51,513 bases of DNA, taken from contig JAJPIT010000095.1 in assembly GCA_021324615.1 (NCBI GenBank), positions 1 to 51,513 on the forward strand, written 5' to 3'. Source of the stretch: Terriglobia bacterium (GTDB taxonomy: Bacteria > Acidobacteriota > Terriglobia > Bryobacterales > Bryobacteraceae). The notes under the pieces were generated by a model, which was not told the DNA's origin, did no database searches, and was given only the letters and a program-made list of their open reading frames with translations. Made by a program: the position numbers and the translations under genes. Positions within the stretch are counted from its first letter, which is position 1. Each line of letters opens with the position of its first letter. Below, one piece after another: positions 25,494-35,159 of this stretch.

Positions 25494-27623
25494 CTATCTC
25501 TGCTCGCGGCCGCTGCCGGTCCGCGAAGCGGTGGGTTCTTCGCTTTCCGGCAGCGCGAAGGCCAGATACTCGCCGGAATAATTTCCGCCGCTGACCGCCA
25601 CGATGATGTACTGTTTGCCGTTCCACTCGTAGGTCATGGGCGAGCCGCTCTGTGGCGCGGGCATGCACACTTCGCCGACCTGCTTGCCGGTCGCCTTGTC
25701 ATAGGCGCGAAGCATCGCGCAGCGCCCGCGATCCGGCAGATTGGTCACCTGGCCATCGCCGGCGATCAGCAAGGTCTTGGTCACCAGCGTTCCGATGTTA
25801 TATCCGCTCTGGCCGGTGCGCGGGATGTTCAGATGATGCTCCTCCGCGTACTTGCGGATGTTGTCCGGCGTCTCACCATGGGCGATCTGCCAGACGATCT
25901 CGCCGCGGTCCACGTTGATGGCGGAGATGGTGCCATAGGGCGGCTTGATCAGCGGCAAACCGTCCACGTTGAGAGCCTGATAACCGCCACCGCCGCCGCC
26001 GCGGCCGGCGCGCGCCGGCTCGCGCTTGGGCATGGGTGAATCGGCGCCGGCGTTTTCCCCGGGGCCGCGCGCGATGGCCACTTCCCGTCCGGCGATTCCG
26101 GAAACGTAGCGCATGTCGGAGATCGACTTGGGCGCCTCCACCAGCCCGATCGGCGTCAGGCAGGCGTTGCAGGCGTAGGCGTAAACGGTGTGCGTCTCCG
26201 GATCGAAGCTGGCACCGGGCCAGTTCGTTCCGCCGCTGGCGGTGCCCAGCGTCAAGGTCGCCAGCGGCCCATCGAGCTTGCTCACCACTGGCGGGGTGAA
26301 CACCGGCCCCAGATGATACTTCTTCACGATCTCGAGAGCGCGCGCGTGCAGCTCCGGAGTGAAATCGATCAGCTCATCTTCGGTGACGCCATTGCGCGCG
26401 TAAGCCGGCGGCTTCACCGGGAAGGGCTGCGTCTTCGAATACCACTCGCCCGGAACGCTGCCGATCTCCACCGGCCGCTCCTCGATGCCGAACACCGGTT
26501 TGCCGTTGGTGCGGTCGAACACATACAGGAAGCCCTGTTTGCTCGGCTGCGCCACCGCTTTGATCGCTTTTCCATTCACGTTGATGTCCATCAGCAGCGG
26601 CGTCGAGGAGATATCCATGTCCCACAGCGGATGATGGACCAGTTGGAAGTACCATTTGCGCTGGCCGGTCTTCAGATCGACGCAGACCAGCGACTCGCCG
26701 TAGAGATCGTTGCCGGGGCGATGGCCGCCGTAGTAGTCACCGGTGGGCGATTCGATCGGCAGGTAGGCCAGGCCAAGTTCCTGATCGATCGCGGGCTGGG
26801 TCCACATTCCTGTGTTGCCGGTGTACTCGGCCGATCCGTTCTCCCAGGTCTCATAGCCGGGCTCGCCTTTTTTGGGAATGGTGTGGAGGATCCACAGGCG
26901 CTTGCCGGTGCGGACGTCGTAGCCGCGCACGTAACCCTTGTTATTGCGCATGCTGCGCGGGGTCATGCCCTCGCGGAATGCGGCGCCGATAATGATCGTG
27001 TTGCCGCCGACGATGGGCGCCGACTGAATGCCGATTTCGCCGTGAATCAGATCCGGCACCCACTCGCCCTTGTCGTTCCAGGCCGAAATCTCCTGATCGT
27101 CATCGAGTTTCAAATCCACCACGCCGCCCTTGCCGAAGGTGGGGATGAGCATGCCCGTCTTCGCGTTCAGGCAGATGAGGCGGAAGCCCGGCGTGATATA
27201 GAGGATGCGATCATCGCCGTGGCCGTCGGACCAGAACGCCAGGCCGCGTCCGGAAAGCTGGCGCGGGGCGCTGGCGCCGCGTTCGCCTTCGTGCTCGCCA
27301 TGGACCCACAGCAGCTCGCCGGTGGCGGCGTCCAGCGCGATGGCGGCGCGGCGCGATCCGGCCGTGGCGTACACCACACCATTGACCATGAGCGGCGTGC
27401 CTTCGAGCTTATACTCGGGGCGGTTGCCGAGGGAGTCCGTCTTGAACCGCCAGGCGATTTCAAGCTGGCTGAAATTTTTCGCGTTGATCTGATCGAGTGG
27501 GCGGTAGCGCGAACCCATCGTGTCCGCGTTGTAGGTGGGCCACTCGGTTTCCTTCGGCTTCCATTGCGCCGAAGCCAGGGCCGCTACGGCCAAACCTGCT
27601 AAAAACATCCTGCAACGAGGCAT
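25494..27623 (-). CDS. PQQ-dependent (quinoprotein) dehydrogenase
   Basis: 709 residues with a signal peptide (MPRCRMFLAGLAVAALASA). It is a periplasmic eight-bladed beta-propeller of the quinoprotein glucose/alcohol dehydrogenase family. Visible blades include EWPTYNADTMGSRYRPLDQI, AIALDAATGELLWVHG, FLYVFDRTNGKPVFG and MLRAYDKATGKQVGE. There is no fused cytochrome domain, so electrons should pass to the separate cytochrome c encoded next. The substrate, an alcohol or sugar, cannot be told from sequence. A low-complexity Gly-rich loop (AGRGGGGGGYQ) sits in the C-terminal part. AGGAAGGA precedes the ATG, with a promoter candidate at 27655-27684. The receptor gene upstream ends 86 bp away. Confidence 0.9.
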   Translation of the reverse strand: MPRCRMFLAGLAVAALASAQWKPKETEWPTYNADTMGSRYRPLDQINAKNFSQLEIAWRFKTDSLGNRPEYKLEGTPLMVNGVVYATAGSRRAAIALDAATGELLWVHGEHEGERGASAPRQLSGRGLAFWSDGHGDDRILYITPGFRLICLNAKTGMLIPTFGKGGVVDLKLDDDQEISAWNDKGEWVPDLIHGEIGIQSAPIVGGNTIIIGAAFREGMTPRSMRNNKGYVRGYDVRTGKRLWILHTIPKKGEPGYETWENGSAEYTGNTGMWTQPAIDQELGLAYLPIESPTGDYYGGHRPGNDLYGESLVCVDLKTGQRKWYFQLVHHPLWDMDISSTPLLMDINVNGKAIKAVAQPSKQGFLYVFDRTNGKPVFGIEERPVEIGSVPGEWYSKTQPFPVKPPAYARNGVTEDELIDFTPELHARALEIVKKYHLGPVFTPPVVSKLDGPLATLTLGTASGGTNWPGASFDPETHTVYAYACNACLTPIGLVEAPKSISDMRYVSGIAGREVAIARGPGENAGADSPMPKREPARAGRGGGGGGYQALNVDGLPLIKPPYGTISAINVDRGEIVWQIAHGETPDNIRKYAEEHHLNIPRTGQSGYNIGTLVTKTLLIAGDGQVTNLPDRGRCAMLRAYDKATGKQVGEVCMPAPQSGSPMTYEWNGKQYIIVAVSGGNYSGEYLAFALPESEEPTASRTGSGREQR

Positions 27624-27654
27624 ATCGAATTCCTTCCTGGAGGTGCTTGAGTAA

Positions 27655-27684
27655 ATTCTACCGCGTGTTGCATCATGATGACAG
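27655..27684 (-). promoter_or_regulatory. Candidate housekeeping promoter of the PQQ dehydrogenase gene
   Basis: On the minus strand CTGTCA, an 18-base spacer, then TAGAAT. A Shine-Dalgarno AGGAAGGA lies downstream. Confidence 0.4.
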
Positions 27685-27709
27685 ATCCACTGCCCCCGGT
27701 GCGCCGGTC

Positions 27710-30700
27710 CTAAAAGTATAACTTCAGCGCCAGTTGAATTTCACGCGAGGTGCGCTGGAAAAATGCGGGATTGCCCGCATAGTTCAACGCCGCCGCCCCG
27801 GGCACGCCGATGGTGGCGGCGCCGGAGGACGCTCCGGATTCGTTGGGATTGTTAAACTGCGGCTTATTGAACAGATTGAACACTTCGCTGCGAAACTCCA
27901 GCCGCATGCCTTCGCGCCAGGGTAGTGGAATCACCTTGAAAAGGGACAGGTCGATCTCGTTGGTGCCCGGCCCGACAATGATATTCCGCCCGGAATTGCC
28001 GTAGGTATAAGCCGGAGGAGCCGTGAATGCCGCCGCGTTGAACCATTCGCTCGGCCCCGGATTCGGAACATGCCAGTCGCCGATCACGTTGGCGCGCTGC
28101 GTCCCGCCGCCCGATCCTTCGGTATTGGTCCCCGAGTTCACGCTGAAGGGCGAACCGCTCTGGAACGTGTCGATGCTGTTCAATTTCCATCCCCCCAGCA
28201 GGTAATTGACCGGTCCATTCCAATCCTTGCCGAAGGCTTTGCCTTTGCCAAAGGGAAGCTCGTAGCTCCAGCTCAGCACCAGGCTCTGGCGGATATCGAA
28301 ATCGGAAGGGCCCCGGTCGCATTTCTCGCAAAGAGGATTCTGCACGCCCCCGCTTGCGGTGGTGCTGGTGATATCCATCGAATGTCCCCAGGCGTAGGAG
28401 GCAAGAAAGGCCAGGCCGTGGGAATAACGCCGCTCGGCCGTGACCTGCAGCCCGTTATAAGACGAGCTTTCGCCGTGGGAGATCTCGGTGATGGTGGCAA
28501 ACAGCGGATAGCGCCGCCGCGGTCCGGCCGCTCCCGGTCCGGGCGCCGGCTGATTGATGTTCGGGTAAATGGTCAGATGCTCTCCTTGCGTGCCGGCGTA
28601 GGCAACGGTCAGCACCGTATCGGAGGTGATCTGCTGCTGGATCGAAACATTCCGCTGGGTAATCATCATGTCGGGATCGTTGCGCGGGAAATAAGAAACG
28701 CTGGTGCCCAGGGTCTGAAAATTGCCGATCGGCTGGTACGGCAAAAAGCCCTGCGAAAGCGGCGTGATTCCCGTGGTCAGATTCGCCGCGGTCACATTAT
28801 TGACAATCGACAGGTTCCCGGCAAAGGGCGCGTTGTTGTTGCCCAGCGAGTTCACGCTTTCGCTGGTGAAGTCGTAAAACACGCCGAAGCCGGCTCGCAC
28901 CACGGTTCTGGCGGCCGCCTGATAGGAGAGTCCGAGGCGCGGCTCGAAATCCAGGTAATTGGCGTTGTACATCGTGTTTTGCGGGATCTGCGGCGTACCC
29001 ACCGGGAAAACATTGTCGAGCGCGGGGACGAAATTCGCCAGCCGGTTGTGCACCTCGGTCCAGGGCGTGGCGATTTCGTATCTCAGGCCCGCGTTCCAGG
29101 TCAGCTTGTTGGTGATCCGATAATCGTCCTGCACATAAAGGCCATGCTCCCACCGGCGCGTGCCGGTTTCCTGCCACACCGACAGCGCCGCCGAGGCGTC
29201 GAGCCCGAGCAGCACATCCGCCAGCCCGCTGCCCGTCCCGGCCGGCGAGGCCGGATTCTGCGTGTACTGGCCGGTGAAGCTGAACAGGCCGGAAGGATCC
29301 GCCATCTGCACCGTGTTCATTCCCCGCCGGAACAGATCGTAGCCCCATTTGAGCGAATGGCGGTCGTGAATCCAGTTGAAGTGCCAGCTATATTGATAGT
29401 TGTTGGTCGCCTTGACGAACGGGATATTGCCCGACCCGCCGACCTGCGAGGCCCCGGTAATGGAAAACACCGCCACGGCCTGCCACTGATAGCCGTAGCC
29501 GTCGATGCCGGGAATGCCGATCTGGTCCATAAAATGGGTCCCCTGATTGAAATTCACCCCGGTGTTATCGATCCGCGAGTATCCCGCTCGAATCTCCGCC
29601 AAAAACGACGGCGAGAAAACATGGGTGTAGCCCAAGACCAACTGATTGCCGTCGCTCGAATAGTTGCCGGGAAAGATCGGACCGCCGGCGTACTGCGGAA
29701 AATATCCCGGATTGACGATATTGCCGGTGGTCGAATTGCTGTAGCGGCCAAACAGCGTGTCGCTGTCGCCGAAGCGGTGATCGATGCGCAGATCGCCGGA
29801 GATCGGCGCCAGCGTCCGCGGAGGATTGTAGGAGTAATTGTTCGCCAAGCCGGGCCGGTTCGGCAGCGGATACAAATCCATGATGGCCACGCCGATCGGG
29901 TTCATCAGCGAGGGCGGCACCACGTTTCCCGCAAACGGCTGGCGGGTGGTTGTTCCGTTGGCGGTAGCCGTCGTGTACGGGTTATAGAGCACGCTGGAAA
30001 GCTGCGTAAAGATGCCCTGGCGCTCCAGCGCCGTCGGAACCGTTTGCAAAAACGACTGGCCTTGAATGGTGTACGACTTTTGCAGATCCGCAAAGAAGAA
30101 CGTCTTATCCCGCACGATCCGGCCTCCCAGGCTCGCTCCGAATTGATTCTGGTGAAAGGCCGGGATCTGCGGCGGATCAAAATAATTCCGCGCGTCCAGA
30201 TCGGAGTTGCGGAAAAATTCGAACGCCGTGCCGTGAAAATCGTTTCCTCCCGATTTTGTCACCAGGTTCACCGCCGCCCCGCCGGTGCGCCCGGTGGAGG
30301 CGTCGCGGCCGCTGGTTTGCATCTTGAACTCCTGGATCGCGTCCTGGTTGGGCAGCAGAATCATGTTGCCGTACTCGTTGTCCTGCGATTGAATCCCGTC
30401 AAAATAAGTGGTGCTGTCGCCGTTGCGGATCCCGTTGACGGAAACGCCTTGCAGGCCGAGCTGGTTGCTGGCGCCCCGCGACATGGTGTATCCGGAGCCG
30501 GAGCTGCTCGCCCCCGGGGTCAGATAGGTGAGCACGAAAAAGTCGCGGCCGTTGAGCGGAAGGTCGTTGATCGCCTGCGGCGTGCGCACGTTTCCAAGCG
30601 TGGCGCTCTGCGTATCGAGCATCGCGGCGTTCGCCTCCACGGTGACGGACTCGGAAACTTGGCCCGGCTTCAGCGAAAAATCGACCCGCGCGTGCTGATC

Positions 30701-30985
30701 CACGTCCAGATTGATGTTTTGGATCACGCGCGCGAAGCCCTGCGCTTCGGCCGCGATGGAATACGATCCCGGCTCCAGCGGCGGCGAAGAGTAGTTGCCG
30801 TCGCCGGAGGTCTGCGCCGCCACGGCCGCGTTCGTTCTCGCGTTGCGAATGGTGACCGTGGCTCCTGCCACCGCCGCTCCGGTCGAATCCGTAACCGTCC
30901 CCACGACCGAGGCCGATTCGGTCTGCGCGTTCAGCCCCAACGCCGCCGCCAAAACCGCCAAGGCGAGCCGTCCCGTTTTCCTCAT
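27710..30985 (-). CDS. TonB-dependent receptor with carboxypeptidase-regulatory-like domain
   Basis: 1091 residues, complete. A signal peptide of about 20 residues ends LGLNAQ. Residues 22-110 are the CarboxypepD_reg domain (VVGTVTDSTGAAVAGATVTI, LEPGSYSIAAEAQGF). The plug begins near PQAINDLPLNGRDFFVLTYL, and the barrel carries FGASLGGRI, LRYEIATPWTEV and ends LALKLYF with the terminal aromatic needed for barrel assembly. GGGAG nine bases before the ATG sets the start. It lies upstream of, and in line with, the PQQ dehydrogenase and cytochrome genes, so it may feed their substrate into the periplasm (inference). I see no long in-frame ORF on the other strand that makes biological sense. Confidence 0.92.
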   Translation of the reverse strand: MRKTGRLALAVLAAALGLNAQTESASVVGTVTDSTGAAVAGATVTIRNARTNAAVAAQTSGDGNYSSPPLEPGSYSIAAEAQGFARVIQNINLDVDQHARVDFSLKPGQVSESVTVEANAAMLDTQSATLGNVRTPQAINDLPLNGRDFFVLTYLTPGASSSGSGYTMSRGASNQLGLQGVSVNGIRNGDSTTYFDGIQSQDNEYGNMILLPNQDAIQEFKMQTSGRDASTGRTGGAAVNLVTKSGGNDFHGTAFEFFRNSDLDARNYFDPPQIPAFHQNQFGASLGGRIVRDKTFFFADLQKSYTIQGQSFLQTVPTALERQGIFTQLSSVLYNPYTTATANGTTTRQPFAGNVVPPSLMNPIGVAIMDLYPLPNRPGLANNYSYNPPRTLAPISGDLRIDHRFGDSDTLFGRYSNSTTGNIVNPGYFPQYAGGPIFPGNYSSDGNQLVLGYTHVFSPSFLAEIRAGYSRIDNTGVNFNQGTHFMDQIGIPGIDGYGYQWQAVAVFSITGASQVGGSGNIPFVKATNNYQYSWHFNWIHDRHSLKWGYDLFRRGMNTVQMADPSGLFSFTGQYTQNPASPAGTGSGLADVLLGLDASAALSVWQETGTRRWEHGLYVQDDYRITNKLTWNAGLRYEIATPWTEVHNRLANFVPALDNVFPVGTPQIPQNTMYNANYLDFEPRLGLSYQAAARTVVRAGFGVFYDFTSESVNSLGNNNAPFAGNLSIVNNVTAANLTTGITPLSQGFLPYQPIGNFQTLGTSVSYFPRNDPDMMITQRNVSIQQQITSDTVLTVAYAGTQGEHLTIYPNINQPAPGPGAAGPRRRYPLFATITEISHGESSSYNGLQVTAERRYSHGLAFLASYAWGHSMDITSTTASGGVQNPLCEKCDRGPSDFDIRQSLVLSWSYELPFGKGKAFGKDWNGPVNYLLGGWKLNSIDTFQSGSPFSVNSGTNTEGSGGGTQRANVIGDWHVPNPGPSEWFNAAAFTAPPAYTYGNSGRNIIVGPGTNEIDLSLFKVIPLPWREGMRLEFRSEVFNLFNKPQFNNPNESGASSGAATIGVPGAAALNYAGNPAFFQRTSREIQLALKLYF

Positions 30986-31231
30986 TCGAGCAAACTCCCG
31001 GCGCGCAACAATAACACGGCGCCAAGGACTATGTCAAACAGGATCGTCCGGCGAAGGGATTGCCGGTGGCCGGGCCCCGCACCGCCCAAGAGGCGAACCG
31101 GCACCTCGACGGGCGCTTGCTGCCTTGGCGGAACCAACCTCGGGCGCGACTCCGCTTTACGCCGTAAATGAGGACCTTTCTATTTGGCGTGGACAGCGGG
31201 ATGCCACAGCAGGATGAGCGCCGCGCTCGGT

Positions 31232-31237
31232 TACCAT
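31232..31237 (+). promoter_or_regulatory. -10 element, near-leaderless promoter of ilvD
   Basis: TACCAT, seven bases before the ATG at 31245, with no Shine-Dalgarno sequence. The remaining 246 bases back to the receptor start show nothing else I can name. Confidence 0.4.
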
Positions 31238-31244
31238 AAACACC

Positions 31245-32906
31245 ATGATCCTTCCGAGCCACACCATCACCCAGGGGCGGGACCGCGCGCCGGCGCGAGC
31301 CATGCTCAAGGCCATCGGCTTCACCGATGAGGATTTGAAGAAGCCGATCATCGGGGTCGCCAATACCTGGATCGAAACGATGCCCTGCAACTACAATCTG
31401 CGCGAGCTCGCCGCGCACGTCAAGGCGGGGATTCGCGCGGCGGGCGGCACGCCAATGGAGTTTAACACCGTGGCCATCAGCGACGGTGTGACCATGGGCA
31501 CCGAAGGCATGAAGGCGTCGCTGGTGAGCCGCGATCTGATCGCGGACTCCATCGAGCTGGTGGCGCGCGGCCATATGTTCGATGGAATCGCGGCACTGGT
31601 GGCCTGCGATAAGACGATCCCCGGCGCGGCGATGGCGCTGCTGCGGTTGAATACGCCGTCGGTGGTGCTCTACGGCGGCTCCATACTGCCGGGACATTAT
31701 AAGGGCCGCGACCTGACCATTCAGGACGTCTTTGAAGCCGTGGGCGCGAACGCGGCGGGCCGCATCAGCGATGAAGAACTGCTCGCGATAGAAAACGCCG
31801 CGTGCCCCGGCGCGGGCGCCTGCGGCGGCCAGTTCACCGCCAACACCATGGCGACGGTGATGGAAATGATCGGCCTGGCGCCGATGAATACCGCGGCGGT
31901 GCCGCAGGTCGATCCGCGAAAAGCGCAGGTCGCCTTCCGCTGCGGCGAGATTGTGGTGGAGGCGGTAAAGCACAATCGCCGGCCGCGGCAGATCGCGACA
32001 CGGAAGGCGTTCGAGAATGCGATCGCCTCGGTCGCCGCCACCGGCGGATCGACCAACGCCGTTTTGCACCTGCTGGCGATGGCGCAGGAAGCCGGCGTCG
32101 AGTTGTCCCTGGACGATTTTCAGAACATCAGCGCCCGCACGCCGCTCCTGGTTGATTTGAAGCCGGCCGGGCGATTCGTGGCCGTGGATGTGGACCGGGC
32201 CGGCGGCATGGCGGTGATCGCCAAACGGCTCCTTGACGGCGGATACGCGGATGGATCGGCGATGACCGTCACCGGACGAACCTTCGCCGAAGAAGCTTCG
32301 GCCGCCAGGGAGACCGCGGGCCAGCAAGTGATTCGCGCGCTGTCGAATCCGATCAAGAAAAGCGGCGGCCTGGTGATCCTGCGCGGGAATCTCGCGCCGG
32401 AAGGATGCGTGATCAAGGTCACCGGACTGGAGCGAACCCGGCAGCGCGGCCCGGCCCGCGTCTTCGACTGCGAGGAGGAGGCGATGCGCGCGGTGACCGG
32501 CGGCGCGATCCAGGCCGGCGATATCGTGGTGATCCGCTATGAAGGCCCGCGCGGCGGGCCGGGGATGCGGGAGATGCTGGGGGTGACCGGAGCGATCGTG
32601 GGCGCGGGTTTGTCGGAGAGCGTCGCGCTGATCACCGACGGGCGCTTCAGCGGTGCGACGCGAGGCTTCATGGTCGGGCACGTCGCGCCGGAAGCGGCCA
32701 GCGGCGGCGCGATCGGAGTGGTGCGCGAGGGCGATACGATCGCGATCGATATCGAGAGGCGGTCCATTGATGTGGAGATTTCCCCGCAGGAGATGGAGTC
32801 CCGCCTGCGGGAGTGGAGACCACCCCAGGCCAAGTACGCCTCGGGGGTGTTCGCCAAGTACGTGAAGCTGGTCGGTTCCGCCGCGCGCGGAGCGGTGACG
32901 TCCTGA
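31245..32906 (+). CDS. ilvD: Dihydroxy-acid dehydratase
   Basis: 553 residues; dehydrates 2,3-dihydroxy-isovalerate and -methylvalerate in valine and isoleucine synthesis. The Fe-S cysteines C48 (TMPCNYN), C121 (VACDKT) and C193 ([14 protein letters not shown]) are in the expected places. Other family signatures are [26 protein letters not shown] and [14 protein letters not shown] near the C-terminus. It is full length, with no frameshift. The gene stands alone between the receptor (divergent) and the S9 peptidase (convergent). No other ilv or leu gene is in the window. Confidence 0.96.
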   Translation: MILPSHTITQGRDRAPARAMLKAIGFTDEDLKKPIIGVANTWIETMPCNYNLRELAAHVKAGIRAAGGTPMEFNTVAISDGVTMGTEGMKASLVSRDLIADSIELVARGHMFDGIAALVACDKTIPGAAMALLRLNTPSVVLYGGSILPGHYKGRDLTIQDVFEAVGANAAGRISDEELLAIENAACPGAGACGGQFTANTMATVMEMIGLAPMNTAAVPQVDPRKAQVAFRCGEIVVEAVKHNRRPRQIATRKAFENAIASVAATGGSTNAVLHLLAMAQEAGVELSLDDFQNISARTPLLVDLKPAGRFVAVDVDRAGGMAVIAKRLLDGGYADGSAMTVTGRTFAEEASAARETAGQQVIRALSNPIKKSGGLVILRGNLAPEGCVIKVTGLERTRQRGPARVFDCEEEAMRAVTGGAIQAGDIVVIRYEGPRGGPGMREMLGVTGAIVGAGLSESVALITDGRFSGATRGFMVGHVAPEAASGGAIGVVREGDTIAIDIERRSIDVEISPQEMESRLREWRPPQAKYASGVFAKYVKLVGSAARGAVTS

Positions 32907-32966
32907 GCGCGCCGAAGACGCGATTCGCATCCACGCCGTCATCCGCCCCGCGTCTGCTGAAAGCCA

Positions 32967-34892
32967 TTAACGCCGGCGTTCGGCGGGCGCGGTCGATTGC
33001 GTGCCCTCCCCGGCGGCGCCAAGATACTTTTCGACGAATTCGACGCTGCGCCGGTAGCGGTCCAGAATATGTTTCTGCTCCCGTAAACCGTGCGGCTCGC
33101 GGGGATAACTGACGAAAACCACCGGCACGTTGTAGCGCTTGAGCCCGCGATAGAGGATCTGGCTCTGCGAAATCGGATCGGTGGCGTCCGCCTCGCCTTG
33201 CAGAATCAACGTCGGCGTCTTCGCGTTTTTGATGTACAGGATCGGGGATGATTTATCAAAGCCCGCGTGATTTTCGTACGGCGTTCCGTAATACCACTCG
33301 TCGCCGGCCGAATGCGACTCGGTTCCGAACTCCGCCGCCAGATCGGCCATTCCCGCTCCGCAGATGGCGGCCTTGAAGCGGTTGGTTTGCGTGATCGCCC
33401 ACTCCGCCATGTAGCCGCCGTAGGACCATCCGGCGATGGCCAGGCGGCCTGGATCGGCGACCTTGCGCCGGATGAGCTCGTCCACGCCGGCCATGACGTC
33501 CTTAAAATCAGCCCCGCCCCAATCGCCGCGGTTGGAGGCGAGAAATTTCTGGCCGTATCCGCTCGATCCGCGAATATTCGGCTGCATCACGGTATAGCCG
33601 CGTGCGGCCAGCAACTGAGTCAGGGCGTCGAAGCGGTTGCGCCAGGCGCCCGCCGGGCCGCCGTGAATCATCATCACGGTCGGCGCGGGTTGGCCTTCGC
33701 GGGTGCCGGCGCCGCGAAACAGCGCCGCTTCGATCGGCGTGCCGTCGAAGCTTTTATACTCGAAAATCTCCGGTTTCTGAAGCGCCGCGTTGAAGCCGTC
33801 GTTAAAATGACTGACGGCCTTGCCCTCGGCCCACAATTCCGGCAGCACCGACGCCGATTGCGCCACGTACACCACCGCGCCCTGCCGGCTCACCGCGAAC
33901 TGCGAAATATCCAGCGCGCCGGCGCTGGCCAGTTTTCGCGTGCTTCCCCCGACCACCTCCAGCTCGCTGTGAAACCCATCGGCGAACAGCGCGGCGATCT
34001 CGGAATTGTTCAGCCAGTCGAAATTTTCCACCGGGCGGTCCCGCGCCGCAGTGATGTCTTTATAACTTCGCAAATCGATCGGCGCGAGGAACAGATCCTG
34101 CGGCTGCGGGCCGTCGGCGGGCGACATCACAAACGCCACCGATTTTCCGTCGGGCGAGATCCGCAGGCCGCGGAACGGCGCCTTGGGCCAGGCCAGTTCC
34201 GTGAACTTTCCATCGTCTGCGGAAACCGAATAAATCCGCTCCTGGTTGCGCAGGTCGGAATCGGGCTGGTCGGTGGCCGTCACTAAGAAATGTTTTTCAT
34301 CCGGCAGCCATTCGAACTCGCGGACCGCGTACGCGCCCGCGGTGATCCGCCGCGTCTTTTTCGTTGCGACATCGACGGCCCACAGGCGCGCCGGGTGAAC
34401 GTCGCTGACTACGTGTTCATCGTCGCCGTCCTTCTGTCTCTTCTCCTCTTCCGCGGTGGGCGGATCCTGAGCGAGAAACGCGATCGTCTTGCCGTCCGGC
34501 GACCATTGGAACTGCATCACCGCATTCTTGCCGCTGGTCAACTGGAGCGCTTCTCCGCCATCGGCGGGCATCACCCAGATCTGCGGGTTCTCCTCGCGGT
34601 CCGACAAAAACGCCAGGCGCCTGCCATCCGGAGACCAGCGCGGCGACCACTCCGATTTGGGCGACGTGGTCCACTGGCGCGTTTGGTGCGTGGAGCTGTC
34701 ATAGACCCAGATGTGCCGCGCCGATCCGCGTCCGGCCGGCGGCTCCTGCACGGTTAAGGCGACGCGTGTGCCGTCGGGCGAAAAATGCAGATCGGAAGGC
34801 TCCCGAACCTGGATCGCTTTTTCCACCGTCAGCCGGTCGGCGGCCATCGCCGCGCCGGCCCAAAAAATAATGAACGCCAGTTTCTCGCCCAT
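32967..34892 (-). CDS. S9-family serine peptidase (prolyl-oligopeptidase/acylaminoacyl-peptidase type)
   Basis: 641 residues with a signal peptide (MGEKLAFIIFWAGAAMA), so probably periplasmic. Residues about 30-370 form a WD40/PD40-like propeller (LHFSPDGTRVALTV, WSPDGKTIAFLAQD) that gates access. The catalytic alpha/beta-hydrolase domain follows, with Ser490 in GWSYGGYMAEW, Asp569 in LQGEADATD and His601 in PREPHGLREQ. It should cleave short peptides, adding to the proteolytic character of the window. Its extended -10 (TGA-TAAACT) ends six bases before the ATG. Confidence 0.93.
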   Translation of the reverse strand: MGEKLAFIIFWAGAAMAADRLTVEKAIQVREPSDLHFSPDGTRVALTVQEPPAGRGSARHIWVYDSSTHQTRQWTTSPKSEWSPRWSPDGRRLAFLSDREENPQIWVMPADGGEALQLTSGKNAVMQFQWSPDGKTIAFLAQDPPTAEEEKRQKDGDDEHVVSDVHPARLWAVDVATKKTRRITAGAYAVREFEWLPDEKHFLVTATDQPDSDLRNQERIYSVSADDGKFTELAWPKAPFRGLRISPDGKSVAFVMSPADGPQPQDLFLAPIDLRSYKDITAARDRPVENFDWLNNSEIAALFADGFHSELEVVGGSTRKLASAGALDISQFAVSRQGAVVYVAQSASVLPELWAEGKAVSHFNDGFNAALQKPEIFEYKSFDGTPIEAALFRGAGTREGQPAPTVMMIHGGPAGAWRNRFDALTQLLAARGYTVMQPNIRGSSGYGQKFLASNRGDWGGADFKDVMAGVDELIRRKVADPGRLAIAGWSYGGYMAEWAITQTNRFKAAICGAGMADLAAEFGTESHSAGDEWYYGTPYENHAGFDKSSPILYIKNAKTPTLILQGEADATDPISQSQILYRGLKRYNVPVVFVSYPREPHGLREQKHILDRYRRSVEFVEKYLGAAGEGTQSTAPAERRR

Positions 34893-34898
34893 GCGGCG

Positions 34899-34907
34899 AG
34901 TTTATCA
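34899..34907 (-). promoter_or_regulatory. Extended -10 element, leaderless promoter of the S9 peptidase gene
   Basis: TGA-TAAACT on the minus strand, six bases before the ATG at 34892. A TTGACA lies upstream, but with a spacer of only 12 bases, so it is not counted as a -35 box. Confidence 0.45.
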
Positions 34908-35159
34908 GAACTCGCTTGTCAAGAACGGCGCGAAGCGGTGGCGCGTCCACGGGTCTTGCCCGCGAAGAAGGCGCACGACGCGCGGACAACGCATTCTTCG
35001 CACTTCGGTTTCGCCCGCTTGAAATACTTCCTGCCCGTGGCGCTTCAAAAGAAGATAGGCGCGGGCGCGCGCGTCGATGGTTTCCGGCACTTCGGCCGCG
35101 ATCGCCTGCTGGCCCGTTTCCGCGGATCGACGCCGCTTCCGGTATGCTGAAATATTCAT
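34905..35159 (-). CDS. Possible small protein upstream of the S9 peptidase
   Basis: An 84-codon frame that I do not recognise. Its second half (ARAYLLLKRHGQEVFQAGE, ending QDPWTRHRFAPFLTSEF) has a plausible amino-acid mix for a soluble protein, and the codons favour G/C in the third position. Against it, the only ATG lies inside the start region of the divergent hmuT-like gene and has no ribosome site, although an internal GTG at 35090 is possible. It may be real and transcribed with the peptidase gene, or a chance frame. Confidence 0.25.
   Translation of the reverse strand: MNISAYRKRRRSAETGQQAIAAEVPETIDARARAYLLLKRHGQEVFQAGETEVRRMRCPRVVRLLRGQDPWTRHRFAPFLTSEF
35143..35148 (+). promoter_or_regulatory. 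-10 element upstream of the hmuTUV-like operon
   Basis: TATGCT, nine bases before the ATG at 35158; no Shine-Dalgarno sequence. Confidence 0.4.

Noticed and set aside
28070-31171. Open frame of over 1000 codons on the plus strand opposite the second receptor
   Set aside because: It mirrors the receptor codons in a GC-rich gene, is rich in Arg, Gly and His with no domain, and the opposite strand encodes a clear receptor. Similar long frames at 38002-40713, 22748-24859, 9579-11627, 11539-13326 and 25494-27623 (opposite strand) were dismissed for the same reason.
34899-34925. TTGACA as a -35 box for the S9 peptidase gene
   Set aside because: Its spacer to TAAACT is only 12 bases, too short for a housekeeping promoter. 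The extended -10 alone is kept.
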